A DNA stretch of 64,000 nt from Marinobacter fuscus (GTDB lineage Bacteria; Pseudomonadota; Gammaproteobacteria; Pseudomonadales; Oleiphilaceae), in contig NZ_PXNP01000083.1 in assembly GCF_003007675.1 (NCBI RefSeq), forward strand, positions 23,477 to 87,476, read 5' to 3'. Shown here piece after piece: positions 8,824 through 16,790 of the stretch. Numbering within the stretch: position 1 is the first letter of the stretch; every line of letters begins with the position of its first letter. Both the position numbers and the translations under genes were made by a program. The notes beneath the pieces are model-generated. The model ran no database searches. It was not told the DNA's origin and was given only the letters and a program-made list of their open reading frames with translations.

Positions 8824-11099
8824 CCGTTACTCCTGCGGCCACCGCGCAACTCCGGCGCCATTCGTTCCCTGGGCAGAATGCGGGGCAGCTCGGACAGCGG
8901 AATCACACCTTCAATCACATGATCCAGCGCACTGTCCCGCATGGTAATCAGGCCCGCATCCAATGCCCGCCAGCGCAACTCACCAATCGGGGGCTGGCTG
9001 GAAATGGCGTTGCGGACATCTGCGTCCACCTCCATGTATTCCACAATAGCAACCCTGCCCTGAGTGCCCCGGCCACCGCACTTGCTGCAGCCTTTGCCTT
9101 CAAAGCAGCGGAAATCCGCTGGCACGCCGTCCGGGAATACCTCGGCAAGAATGTCTGGCGAGGCCGTGGCAGGCTCCCGGCAGTGGTGACAAATCCGCTT
9201 TGCCAGGCGCTGGGCAATCACTGCCAGCAACTCACCGGCAATGGAATTAGGATGGATGCCTAAATCGTAAAGACGCTGGAGCGAGTCCACGGCGTCGTTG
9301 CAATGCAGCGTAGACAGCACAACGTGGCCGGTCTGAGAAGCTCTGATCGCTTCCAGCGCCGTCTCCTGATCACGGATTTCGCCTACCAGAATCACATCCG
9401 GGTCTTCACGAACGAAGGCCCGCATGGCATCGGCGAAACTGAACCCGATATCGGCCCTCACCCGGGTCTGCTGGATGTTGTCGATGGAATATTCAATCGG
9501 GTCTTCAACGGTAATGACTTTGCGCCTGCCATCATCCGCGAGAGTCTGTAGCCCCGCATACAGCGTCGTCGATTTGCCAGACCCGGTTGGCCCAACCACA
9601 AGCACCAGACCCGCCGGGTTATCCAGCAGGCGCTGGTAGTGGGCACCAATGGCAGGCGACATCCCCAGCTCTTCAATGGTCATGGCGCGGCCGGTTTGCG
9701 GCAACAGCCGGATAATCACGTTCTCACCGTGCAGGGAAGGCTGGGTCTGGATGCGCAGATCGTAGGACGTACCGCTCAACTGCAATCGGGAGCGACCACC
9801 CTGGGGCAGCCGATGCTCGGCAATATTCAGCTCGGCACGCAATTTGATCACGTTGATTACGCCCCGGATCTCCCGGGGAGACAACTGGTACTGGGGCAGA
9901 TCCTGCAGATCGCCATCCACCCGCAAGCGCACCCTTACCCGGTCTTCATACTGTTCGATGTGAATATCACTGGCGCGCTCGCTCACCGCATCAAGAAGAA
10001 TGGCCTCGTAAACCGACACCAGATACGGGCTGACATGTTTATCGTTTTCCTGACCCAGCAAATCCCGCGAGGCTTTATCACCTCTGATCTGCCCGGACGC
10101 CTCCCCACCCTGCTCCTCGGCAAAGCGGCTACCTTTGGCGGTCAGATCCAGCGCAGACCAGACCCGGCGAAAATCAGTCGGTGTCACCAACTTGCAGACA
10201 ATTCCGTAATCCTGGGTCAAGCGTTCCAGCTGATCTGTCCTGGCATCCGGGTCGTCGGTAATCACCGTCAGCATACTGTCCTCCCGGGCCACCGGGATCA
10301 TACGGGACAAATCCAGAAAGGTTCTGGAAAAATGGCGGAACAGCCCGGTATTCAACTGCGCGAGCACGTCATCACCGACGACAAATTCCATCCCCCGTTG
10401 CCGGGCCAGTGAGCGGTAAAGTTCCGTTTCTTCCAGGTTCAGCTTACGCCGCAGAATATCGAGCACCCGTTCATTTCCGGATGAAGCCTCATGGCGGGCC
10501 TGCGCCAGGGTGGACTCGTCCACCATCCCCAAATCAATGAGTATCTGTTCGGAATTGCGATTGAAGTCAATCCAGCCCAGAGTTCGAATGCGTTCCAGTC
10601 CGTCGTTTTTTCGCTGGAACATGGCCAGGCTGGGCACCGGGCCAGCACGTCCTTCAAGGCAAACCAGCGTGCCACCCGGCCGAAGGTTGTCCAGCAGGCA
10701 GGCCGGTGTGTCGATGAACGTTGTACAAATAATCAGATCACAGGGCGTATCGGCCTTAAGGCGCGAATCTGCCACCGCTTCCACAACGTCGATATTATGC
10801 AGCCCCTGGCCGGTAAAGCGCTCGCTGGCTTTCCGGGCCAACGCCGGGTTGCGATCCACATAAATGACCCGATGGGCCAGTTGTGCCAGAACCGCCGACA
10901 GATAACCTGAACCGCCGCCCACATGCATTACAGTCTGATCCTGTTCTATCTCCGGCATCAACCCGAGCAGGTGGCGAACGGTTTCTTCTCTGGGGATGGA
11001 GTGCCCGGTAATGGACGGTGCAAGATCAGCGCTGGTAACAAAATTATGACGAGAAATCACCGATAGGGCTGCAACAGCCCTCGAATACAGTTTTTTCAT
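8820..11099 (-). CDS. Fusion of a PCMT-like methyltransferase domain and a GspE/PilB-type ATPase
   Basis: A 759 aa protein with three parts. Residues ~10-175 look like an isoaspartyl methyltransferase (GHSIPREETVRHLLG, SAM motif VMHVGGGSGYLSAVLAQ at 58-74, then VIYVDRNPALARKA). Residues ~185-330 look like an MshEN/GspE N-terminal domain. Residues ~355-740 are a secretion ATPase: Walker A GPTGSGKSTT (503-512), Asp box VEDPIEYS, Walker B DVILVGEIRD (568-577), His box STLHCNDA, and a zinc site with C637, C640, C671, C674. No pilin, platform or secretin gene is nearby. It lies 26 bp after DUF2802 and is coupled to the AAA+ gene. Whether the methyltransferase part is active is unknown. Confidence 0.82.
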   Translation of the reverse strand: MKKLYSRAVAALSVISRHNFVTSADLAPSITGHSIPREETVRHLLGLMPEIEQDQTVMHVGGGSGYLSAVLAQLAHRVIYVDRNPALARKASERFTGQGLHNIDVVEAVADSRLKADTPCDLIICTTFIDTPACLLDNLRPGGTLVCLEGRAGPVPSLAMFQRKNDGLERIRTLGWIDFNRNSEQILIDLGMVDESTLAQARHEASSGNERVLDILRRKLNLEETELYRSLARQRGMEFVVGDDVLAQLNTGLFRHFSRTFLDLSRMIPVAREDSMLTVITDDPDARTDQLERLTQDYGIVCKLVTPTDFRRVWSALDLTAKGSRFAEEQGGEASGQIRGDKASRDLLGQENDKHVSPYLVSVYEAILLDAVSERASDIHIEQYEDRVRVRLRVDGDLQDLPQYQLSPREIRGVINVIKLRAELNIAEHRLPQGGRSRLQLSGTSYDLRIQTQPSLHGENVIIRLLPQTGRAMTIEELGMSPAIGAHYQRLLDNPAGLVLVVGPTGSGKSTTLYAGLQTLADDGRRKVITVEDPIEYSIDNIQQTRVRADIGFSFADAMRAFVREDPDVILVGEIRDQETALEAIRASQTGHVVLSTLHCNDAVDSLQRLYDLGIHPNSIAGELLAVIAQRLAKRICHHCREPATASPDILAEVFPDGVPADFRCFEGKGCSKCGGRGTQGRVAIVEYMEVDADVRNAISSQPPIGELRWRALDAGLITMRDSALDHVIEGVIPLSELPRILPRERMAPELRGGRRSNG

Positions 11100-11125
11100 T
11101 CAGCCGCTTCCATAGCAATACGGGC

Positions 11126-11518
11126 TCAGGCTGCGCGCCGCTTCTTCAGTGCCGACACCAGCTCGGCCTCCGGACGGGAAATTCCACAGGTATTCATAAG
11201 ATCGTCGATATCGGCGCCAAGATCAACCAGGCGGGCCGCTTCATCGTAGGAGATTCGCAGGGGGTCGTTCTGGCGCATTTCTTCCAGTGTGTGCCGGAGT
11301 TCATGCAGCTGCCGTTCGCAATTGACCAGCCGCTGGCCCACGCCAAGACTGCCGCTGGTTGTCGCGTGCAGTTCACGGCCTAGGGTATCGCAACGTTGTT
11401 TCAAGGAGGTCTGCAGGGCCCGGATCCGGCGCCCGTGCAATAGCCCCTGTACCAGAACCAGAGCAATCGCACCTGCAGTCAAGGCCCAGGGAAACCAGGA
11501 AGGGATAGCAAAGTTCAT
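11126..11518 (-). CDS. DUF2802 family protein of the flagellar/chemotaxis operon
   Basis: A 130 aa protein with one N-terminal helix (residues 5-24, PWALTAGAIALVLVQGLL), a coiled-coil-like middle and a C-terminal motif ISYDEAARLVDLGADIDDLMNTCGISRPEAELVSAL split around 85-125, typical of DUF2802 proteins found after cheW in Pseudomonas-type clusters. The ATG at 11518 is preferred because an upstream in-frame start (11545) would add nine polar residues before the membrane helix. Function unknown. Confidence 0.78.
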   Translation of the reverse strand: MNFAIPSWFPWALTAGAIALVLVQGLLHGRRIRALQTSLKQRCDTLGRELHATTSGSLGVGQRLVNCERQLHELRHTLEEMRQNDPLRISYDEAARLVDLGADIDDLMNTCGISRPEAELVSALKKRRAA

Positions 11519-11577
11519 AGCGGACGTCTCCGTTGTTGGTGCCACGGCAGACGTCCGTCACTGCGCTGGTATACGGC

Positions 11578-12066
11578 TTACAGCGCTGCGATTTCAGCCC
11601 ACTCGTGGTCTGACAGCATTTTGTCGAATTCGACGAGAATGATCAGCTCGCCATTTTTGTTGCACACACCCTGGATAAACTTGGCACTTTCCTCGTTCCC
11701 CACGTTTGGTGCGGTTTCAATCTCACTGGACTTCAGGTAAACCACCTCGGCCACGGAATCCACCAGAATGCCCATTACCTGGCTTGAAGATTCCATCACC
11801 ACAATCCGAGTGGCATCGGTCACTTCCGCATCCGCCAGGCCAAAACGCCGACGGGTATCGATGACCGTAACCACGTTGCCCCGCAGGTTGATGATACCCA
11901 GAACATAGTCCGGAGCCCCGGGAACCGGCGCTATCTCCGTGTACCGGAGCACCTCCTGGATTTGCATGACATTAATGCCATAGGTTTCATCATCCAGACG
12001 GAATGTCACGTACTGCAATACCTGATCATCCTGGGCCTGATTTTGCTGTCCGCTCGGGGATGCCAT
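11578..12066 (-). CDS. cheW: Chemotaxis adaptor CheW
   Basis: A 162 aa CheW that couples receptors to CheA. The fold is visible from the VLQYVTFRLDDETYGINVMQIQEVLRY region (split over residues 14-41) through VPGAPDYVLGIINLRGNVVTVIDTRRRFGL and VDSVAEVVYL to QGVCNKNGELIILVEFDKML. A strong ribosome site AGGAG lies ahead of the ATG. The 124 bp gap before it carries a sigma-54-like promoter, so it may be expressed apart from the upstream operon. Confidence 0.96.
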   Translation of the reverse strand: MASPSGQQNQAQDDQVLQYVTFRLDDETYGINVMQIQEVLRYTEIAPVPGAPDYVLGIINLRGNVVTVIDTRRRFGLADAEVTDATRIVVMESSSQVMGILVDSVAEVVYLKSSEIETAPNVGNEESAKFIQGVCNKNGELIILVEFDKMLSDHEWAEIAAL

Positions 12067-12146
12067 AGCGCTCTCTCCTTCTCGGCTGCCCGGCGGGCAA
12101 CCTGATCGTCAAAAATTCATCGTCAGTGCCCAATACTATAGTTAAA

Positions 12147-12162
12147 GGCACAAAGCGTGCCA
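12147..12162 (-). promoter_or_regulatory. Probable sigma-54 promoter of cheW
   Basis: The minus strand reads TGGCACGCTTTGTGCC, with the required GG-N10-GC spacing and a perfect -24 half (TGGCACG). The -12 half (GTGC) differs from TTGC by one base. It sits 80 bp ahead of the cheW start. The same bases can also form a GGCAC/GTGCC hairpin, so the alternative is a small stem-loop. Confidence 0.5.
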
Positions 12163-12190
12163 GTATGGCACCGTGTCATTGCGTAACGTT

Positions 12191-13006
12191 TTATTCCAGC
12201 GCCAGGTGATGTTCGCGTTCGGCCCGCACCAGAAGCTCAGCCATGGTACGAACATCAATCAGGGCACACATATGCTCCACCACCGTTCCCGCCAACCAGG
12301 GCCGCTTGCTTCGGGCCGTGCGCCAGCGCACCTGATCCGGCGCCAACGTGAATGACTGGGCTACGTCATCGCAGGCCAGGCCCCAGCGGCTGTCATCCAG
12401 ACGAATCACAAAGCGATAGTTATCACGGGCGCCCTCGGGCACCCGGCCAGCCATAATCCACTCAGCGGTATCCACCACTCTCAGATTCTGCTGCTGCCCG
12501 CGCAACATGCCCATATACCAGCGCGGGCTGCCGGGAATCGGGCGAATATCCTCTTCAATGCGGTGAATCGCTCCCAGCAATACCAGCGGTACCGCCAACT
12601 GCAGCCCTGCCACGGTGAAGATCAGGCATTCAAACGGTTCTTCAGACCAGTCCGGGCGCACCGGTGGCGTCGGGCTCGGGGTATCCGGCACCACCTCAGA
12701 GGCGGACTCTGCAACCGATACCGGAGCTGCCGCGCTGGCTGTCCGCGTTGCGGTTTCTAAACGGGGCTCAACCCTGGCTGGCTCTGGCTTTACCCGAACC
12801 GGTGCGGGCGCGGATACACCCCGAACCCCACCTTTCACGGTCTCGGCTTTGGTCTGTGTCCTGGTCTGAACATCGACCTGCTGCTGGCTAACGGCCTGTG
12901 TGTCCTCCTGCAGCGCCGTGCTCGTGGCTGTATGCAACAGCTCATCCAGATAGCTGGCAATGGCCGCCTCCGGTGCGGCGAGCTGCGTCATTTTTGTGTC
13001 AGCCAT
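12191..13006 (-). CDS. CheW-domain protein with long disordered N-terminus
   Basis: A 271 aa second CheW-like protein. Residues 1-130 are Ala/Pro/Thr/Glu-rich and probably disordered; residues ~135-265 carry a CheW fold (FECLIFTVAGLQLAVPLVLLG, IPGSPRWYMGMLRGQQQNLRVVD, GLACDDVAQSF). It overlaps the parA-like gene by 8 nt. Its place between parA and cheW matches the linked pair in Pseudomonas-type polar flagellar clusters, where ParA-like proteins place chemotaxis arrays at the pole with a CheW-like partner. The long N-terminus could be the ParA- or array-binding part; that is inference. Confidence 0.85.
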   Translation of the reverse strand: MADTKMTQLAAPEAAIASYLDELLHTATSTALQEDTQAVSQQQVDVQTRTQTKAETVKGGVRGVSAPAPVRVKPEPARVEPRLETATRTASAAAPVSVAESASEVVPDTPSPTPPVRPDWSEEPFECLIFTVAGLQLAVPLVLLGAIHRIEEDIRPIPGSPRWYMGMLRGQQQNLRVVDTAEWIMAGRVPEGARDNYRFVIRLDDSRWGLACDDVAQSFTLAPDQVRWRTARSKRPWLAGTVVEHMCALIDVRTMAELLVRAEREHHLALE

Positions 13007-13796
13007 GGTTCCGCCCTGTCAGGGAACCGTTGCGCCTGAGAATATCATCCAGCAGATGATCGTAAGCCCGGACACCATGGGTCTGTGCATCCAGCGCAGA
13101 CGGAATCACCCCGGCCTGGCTGGCATCCCGGAATTTGGTATCCACCGGCACGGCAAACCGCCAGAGCGTATCCTGGTAAGTTTTACGCAGAAGATTCAGG
13201 CTTTTCACCGACGCCTGTGTTCGCCGGTCGTACAGGGTGGGCACAATCATGTACGGCAGTTCGTTTTTCTGGGAGCGCATGATCATCTGCAGGGTGTGCA
13301 GCATTCGCTCAAGCCCCTTTATTGCCAGAAACTCGGTCTGGACCGGAATAACCAGAAACTGGGCCGCCGCCAGCGCATTCACCATCAGCACACCCAGAGA
13401 CGGTGTGTTGTCGAGGATCACATAATCAAAATCATCCCACAACTGGGCCAGAGCCCGAGAGACTATAAGGCCCATGCCCTCAACACCGACCATACGCCGC
13501 TCCAGGGTGGCGAGCGCGGTACTGGCTGGCAGCAGCGACAAACCGGGGCAACTGGTTTCGGTAATCAGTTGTGCCGGTAGCCCTTCCGGAACCTTGCCCT
13601 GATGCTGGAACAGGTCAAAAACACTGTGGGCAATGGTATCCGGATCATACCCGAACCAACTGGTGAGTGAGCCATGGGGGTCAAGATCAACCACCAGCAC
13701 ACGCTTACCCCTGCCCGCCAACAGCCCGCCGAGGGCGACCACCGAGGTTGTTTTTCCTACGCCACCTTTCTGATTGGCTACAGCCCAGATTCGCAC
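12999..13796 (-). CDS. ParA-like ATPase (ParC-type, chemotaxis array positioning)
   Basis: A 265 aa ParA/Soj-family ATPase with a deviant Walker A NQKGGVGKTT at residues 8-17, then VVDLDPHGSLTSWFGYDPD and VILDNTPSLGVLMVNALAAA. I chose the GTG at 13796 because it begins RIWAVANQKGG like known family members, has GGAG upstream, and the longer frame to 14015 adds unrelated sequence. In this setting (motD upstream, CheW-like downstream) it most likely localises chemoreceptor arrays at the cell pole, not plasmids. Confidence 0.88.
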   Translation of the reverse strand: MRIWAVANQKGGVGKTTSVVALGGLLAGRGKRVLVVDLDPHGSLTSWFGYDPDTIAHSVFDLFQHQGKVPEGLPAQLITETSCPGLSLLPASTALATLERRMVGVEGMGLIVSRALAQLWDDFDYVILDNTPSLGVLMVNALAAAQFLVIPVQTEFLAIKGLERMLHTLQMIMRSQKNELPYMIVPTLYDRRTQASVKSLNLLRKTYQDTLWRFAVPVDTKFRDASQAGVIPSALDAQTHGVRAYDHLLDDILRRNGSLTGRNHG

Positions 13797-13986
13797 GCCA
13801 GATTCTCCGGTTACAGGTTGGCCCAATGGCCCGGCTTCTTTCCCGTTTAACGGCAGGAAAACCGGTATCTTGAAACGGAACAGACAGTTTGCGGCAAGGA
13901 TTTGCCGACTCCGCCCATAACAGAGAGTTAATACAGAAAACGTGCCAGATACCGCTGCCAGGGGATCTTTGCGGCAGAAGCAAAAA

Positions 13987-14787
13987 CTAACGCACCGCGC
14001 CCCGGATACTGGCATCCCGTGAAATCAGCAAAACCACGCGCCGGTTTCTCCGACGCCCCTGCTCGGTGTCGTTGCGGGCAACCGGCTGGTACTGGCCATA
14101 GCCAACCGCCGCCAGACGTTCCGGCTCCACTCCCTCCATCGTAAGCATCCGTGCCACTGCAGCCGCCCTGGCCGTTGATAGCTCCCAGTTTGAGGGGAAC
14201 CGACTGGTACGAATGGGCTGATTATCGGTGAAGCCCTCAACCTTGACCGCATTATCTTTGCCCCGCAACACACCGGCAATCTTTTCAATCACCTCAAATG
14301 AATCGTAGTGAGGCTCGGCATCTCCGCTGCCGAACAACATACTGTTTGGCAGGTTAAGCTCGATCCACTGGTTGCTGGTTTCAAGGCTGACCACACCCTG
14401 GCTGATAAGCTGATCAAATTCCAGGGCAAGCTGATTCGCCATACTTTGCAGTGCTTCGGTTCGGGCGGCCGACTCGGCCTCTGCGTCGATATCAGACTGC
14501 GTCGGCTGCGGCACCTCGGCCACCGGTGGCGGAATAACGTCTTGCGGGCGTTGCTCTGGGACAACCGGCGGCTGCTCTCCCACCACGACAGGCTGTACCG
14601 AGCGTTGAGGCGCATTGAACACACCGGTAAAGGTGTCCGACAGCACCTTGTACTTGCCCTCGTTGACCGACGACACCGAATACATCACCACAAAAAAGGC
14701 AAACAACAGAGTGATGAAATCCGCATAGGAGATCAGCCAGCGTTCCTTATTGTGGGTACTTTCAGGGGAGATTTTGCGCCTGCGCAT
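13987..14787 (-). CDS. motD: Flagellar motor stator protein MotD (MotB-like)
   Basis: A 266 aa peptidoglycan-bound stator subunit. It has an N-terminal membrane helix with the proton-carrying aspartate D23 (SYADFITLLFAFFVVMYSVS) and a C-terminal OmpA-like domain (VEGFTDNQPI, NWELSTARAAAVARML, GYGQYQPVARNDTEQGRRRNRRVVL). It lies 18 bp after motC. The name MotD follows the Pseudomonas-type second stator, based on operon context; the 190 bp after it (13797-13986) has no gene and a weak sigma-54-like half site only. Confidence 0.93.
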   Translation of the reverse strand: MRRRKISPESTHNKERWLISYADFITLLFAFFVVMYSVSSVNEGKYKVLSDTFTGVFNAPQRSVQPVVVGEQPPVVPEQRPQDVIPPPVAEVPQPTQSDIDAEAESAARTEALQSMANQLALEFDQLISQGVVSLETSNQWIELNLPNSMLFGSGDAEPHYDSFEVIEKIAGVLRGKDNAVKVEGFTDNQPIRTSRFPSNWELSTARAAAVARMLTMEGVEPERLAAVGYGQYQPVARNDTEQGRRRNRRVVLLISRDASIRGAVR

Positions 14788-14805
14788 AGTAGGCCCTTGC
14801 CTGCA

Positions 14806-15546
14806 TTACTGCAGGAATCCACGCAATTTGAGCTCGATGGATTTCGGGTTTTCGCCCTCGGCAATGGCGATAATGCCATCGATCATCATGTCTTCGTATC
14901 TGGTTCGCTCCTGCACGATGCCCCGGAGTTTATTTGCCACCGGAAAGAACAGCAGGTTTGCCAGTGCCACACCGTAGATGGTCGCCACAAAGGCGGTCGC
15001 AATACCCCCACCCAGAGACTGGGGATCCTCAAGGTTGGTCATTACCTGAATCAACCCCATAACCGCGCCGATAATGCCGATGGTGGGCGAATACCCGCCC
15101 ATGGCCTCATACACCCGGGCGGAATCCAGATCCCGCTGTTCGCGGGTTTCCAGATCCACCTCCATGATACTGCGGATGGCTTCCGGCTCGGCACCATCCA
15201 CCAGCAGCTGTAAGCCCTTGCGGGCAAAGCGCTCCGGCTCCTTTTCAGCCAGGCCTTCAAGCCCCAGCAGCCCCTGCTTGCGGGCCTTGACGCTCCAGTC
15301 GATCACTTTACCGATACCATCTTCCAGCGAGATATAGGGCGGCAGGAACACCCAGCGAGCCTGATTGAACGCCCGCTTTAGCATGGGCCATGAGGTCTGA
15401 AGGATGGTGGCGGCAAGGGTTCCCCCGATCACAATCAGTGCCGCGGGCCCGTTGAACAGGGAACTCACGGCTCCGCCCTCAAGAAGGTTTCCACCCAGTA
15501 TGGCGACGAACGCCAGAATGATTCCGAGCAGGCTCAGAATATCCAT
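14806..15546 (-). CDS. motC: Flagellar motor stator protein MotC (MotA-like)
   Basis: A 246 aa stator ion-channel subunit with four hydrophobic segments (near 4-22, 30-50, 148-168, 180-202) and the typical YSPTIGIIGAVMGLIQVM and ATAFVATIYGVALANLLFFPVANKL motifs. Its ATG shares a base with the cheB stop (TAATG), so it is coupled to the chemotaxis genes. Partner of the next gene, MotD. Confidence 0.94.
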   Translation of the reverse strand: MDILSLLGIILAFVAILGGNLLEGGAVSSLFNGPAALIVIGGTLAATILQTSWPMLKRAFNQARWVFLPPYISLEDGIGKVIDWSVKARKQGLLGLEGLAEKEPERFARKGLQLLVDGAEPEAIRSIMEVDLETREQRDLDSARVYEAMGGYSPTIGIIGAVMGLIQVMTNLEDPQSLGGGIATAFVATIYGVALANLLFFPVANKLRGIVQERTRYEDMMIDGIIAIAEGENPKSIELKLRGFLQ

Positions 15547-16706
15547 TAATGGGCGCCCTCGATCAGGCGCGGCCCGACTTCTTCCAGCGGCAGAATCTCG
15601 TCACTCAGCCCTGCCCGGGCAACGGCCATGGGCATACCATAGATCACTGAGGTCTTCTCATCCTGGGACCAGACCACCGAGCCAGACTGCTTCATCAGGC
15701 GGCAGCCCTCCTTGCCGTCTGCCCCCATGCCGGTGAGGATCACGCCGAGGGTCTTACCGGGAAAGCTGCGGGCCAGAGAGCCGAACGTTACATCAACACA
15801 GGGTTTATAGTTGAGCCTGTCGTCTCCGGGCAGAATGCGCACACGGGCCTGGCCGCCGCGGTTTTCCACCATCATCTGTTTGCCTCCCGGCGCAAGCAGT
15901 GCCAACCCCGGGCGCAACACGTCGCCGTCCTCAGCCTGCCGAACTTCAATCCGGCACAGTTTGTTCAGGCGCTCGGCAAAAGCCGGTGTGAAACTGGCAG
16001 GCATATGCTGAACCAGCACAATGGGCGAGGGAAACGACGCTGGCAAGGTCGTCAGCACTTTTTGCAAGGCCACCGGACCGCCGGTGGACGTGCCTATGCC
16101 AACCACACTGTAATGCCTGGCGGCCGTTTTTCTTGACGGTTTACGGACAGGTTCCGCCGCGGGTTCCCGGCGGGCCTCCGGCGCCAACGGCCGTGCCGGG
16201 CGGACTGCCGCCCCCCCGGCGGAACCGGGGCGTTCCGGCGGTGACGTTCTTGGCCTGGGCACCGGTGGCGATGTTCGGGTAACCGGCGCAGAAGACCTGG
16301 CGCCGGGGCGGCTGCCAGCAACATCCAGAATGCGCTGAATCAGAATTTTCTGAAGTTCGCTGGTATCCCTCGCAATTTCCTCGAAATTCTTCGGCAGAAA
16401 ATCCACCGCGCCAGCTTCCAGCGCATCCAGCGTCACCCGCGCACCTTCATAAGTCAGCGAGGAAAACATTAACACCGGCGTCGGATTGCTGCGCATGATC
16501 TCCCGTACGGCCGAAATCCCGTCCATCACGGGCATTTCATAATCCATGGTGATGACGTCCGGACGAAGCCTGGCGGCCAGTTCAACACCCTCCCGGCCAT
16601 TCGTGGCCGCACCCACAACCTTGATCTGGCCGGAGGCCGTCAGAATCTCCGTCAACCGTTTGCGAAAGAAACCTGAATCGTCTACGACCAGGACAGATAC
16701 CGTCAT
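15546..16706 (-). CDS. cheB: Chemotaxis methylesterase/deamidase CheB
   Basis: A 386 aa response regulator with methylesterase that removes methyl groups from receptors. The receiver holds VDDSGFF and phospho-acceptor D55 (ITMDYEMPVMDG). A long Pro/Arg-rich linker (~135-195) leads to the catalytic domain: GIGTSTGGPVAL (nucleophile Ser), VLVQHMP (His) and LTGMGADGKEG (Asp). AGGAG lies ahead of the ATG. The linker is longer than usual. An 84 bp gap separates it from cheA. Confidence 0.95.
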   Translation of the reverse strand: MTVSVLVVDDSGFFRKRLTEILTASGQIKVVGAATNGREGVELAARLRPDVITMDYEMPVMDGISAVREIMRSNPTPVLMFSSLTYEGARVTLDALEAGAVDFLPKNFEEIARDTSELQKILIQRILDVAGSRPGARSSAPVTRTSPPVPRPRTSPPERPGSAGGAAVRPARPLAPEARREPAAEPVRKPSRKTAARHYSVVGIGTSTGGPVALQKVLTTLPASFPSPIVLVQHMPASFTPAFAERLNKLCRIEVRQAEDGDVLRPGLALLAPGGKQMMVENRGGQARVRILPGDDRLNYKPCVDVTFGSLARSFPGKTLGVILTGMGADGKEGCRLMKQSGSVVWSQDEKTSVIYGMPMAVARAGLSDEILPLEEVGPRLIEGAH

Positions 16707-16790
16707 CCATTTCTCCTGAAAATCCCGGCAAGTGCTGCCCAGGAACCTGCGCGCCTGAAAGTCACACCACGATTGGTAACGCGCAGGCGC

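Noticed and set aside
13932..13947. Sigma-54-like site before the ParA-like gene (minus strand TGGCACGTTTTCTGTA)
   Set aside because: The -24 half is perfect but the -12 position has GT in place of GC, so the essential GG-N10-GC pair is lost.
16707..16790. Sigma-54-like site before cheB
   Set aside because: TGGGCAGCACTTGCC has only nine bases between GG and GC; the spacing is invariant in real sites.
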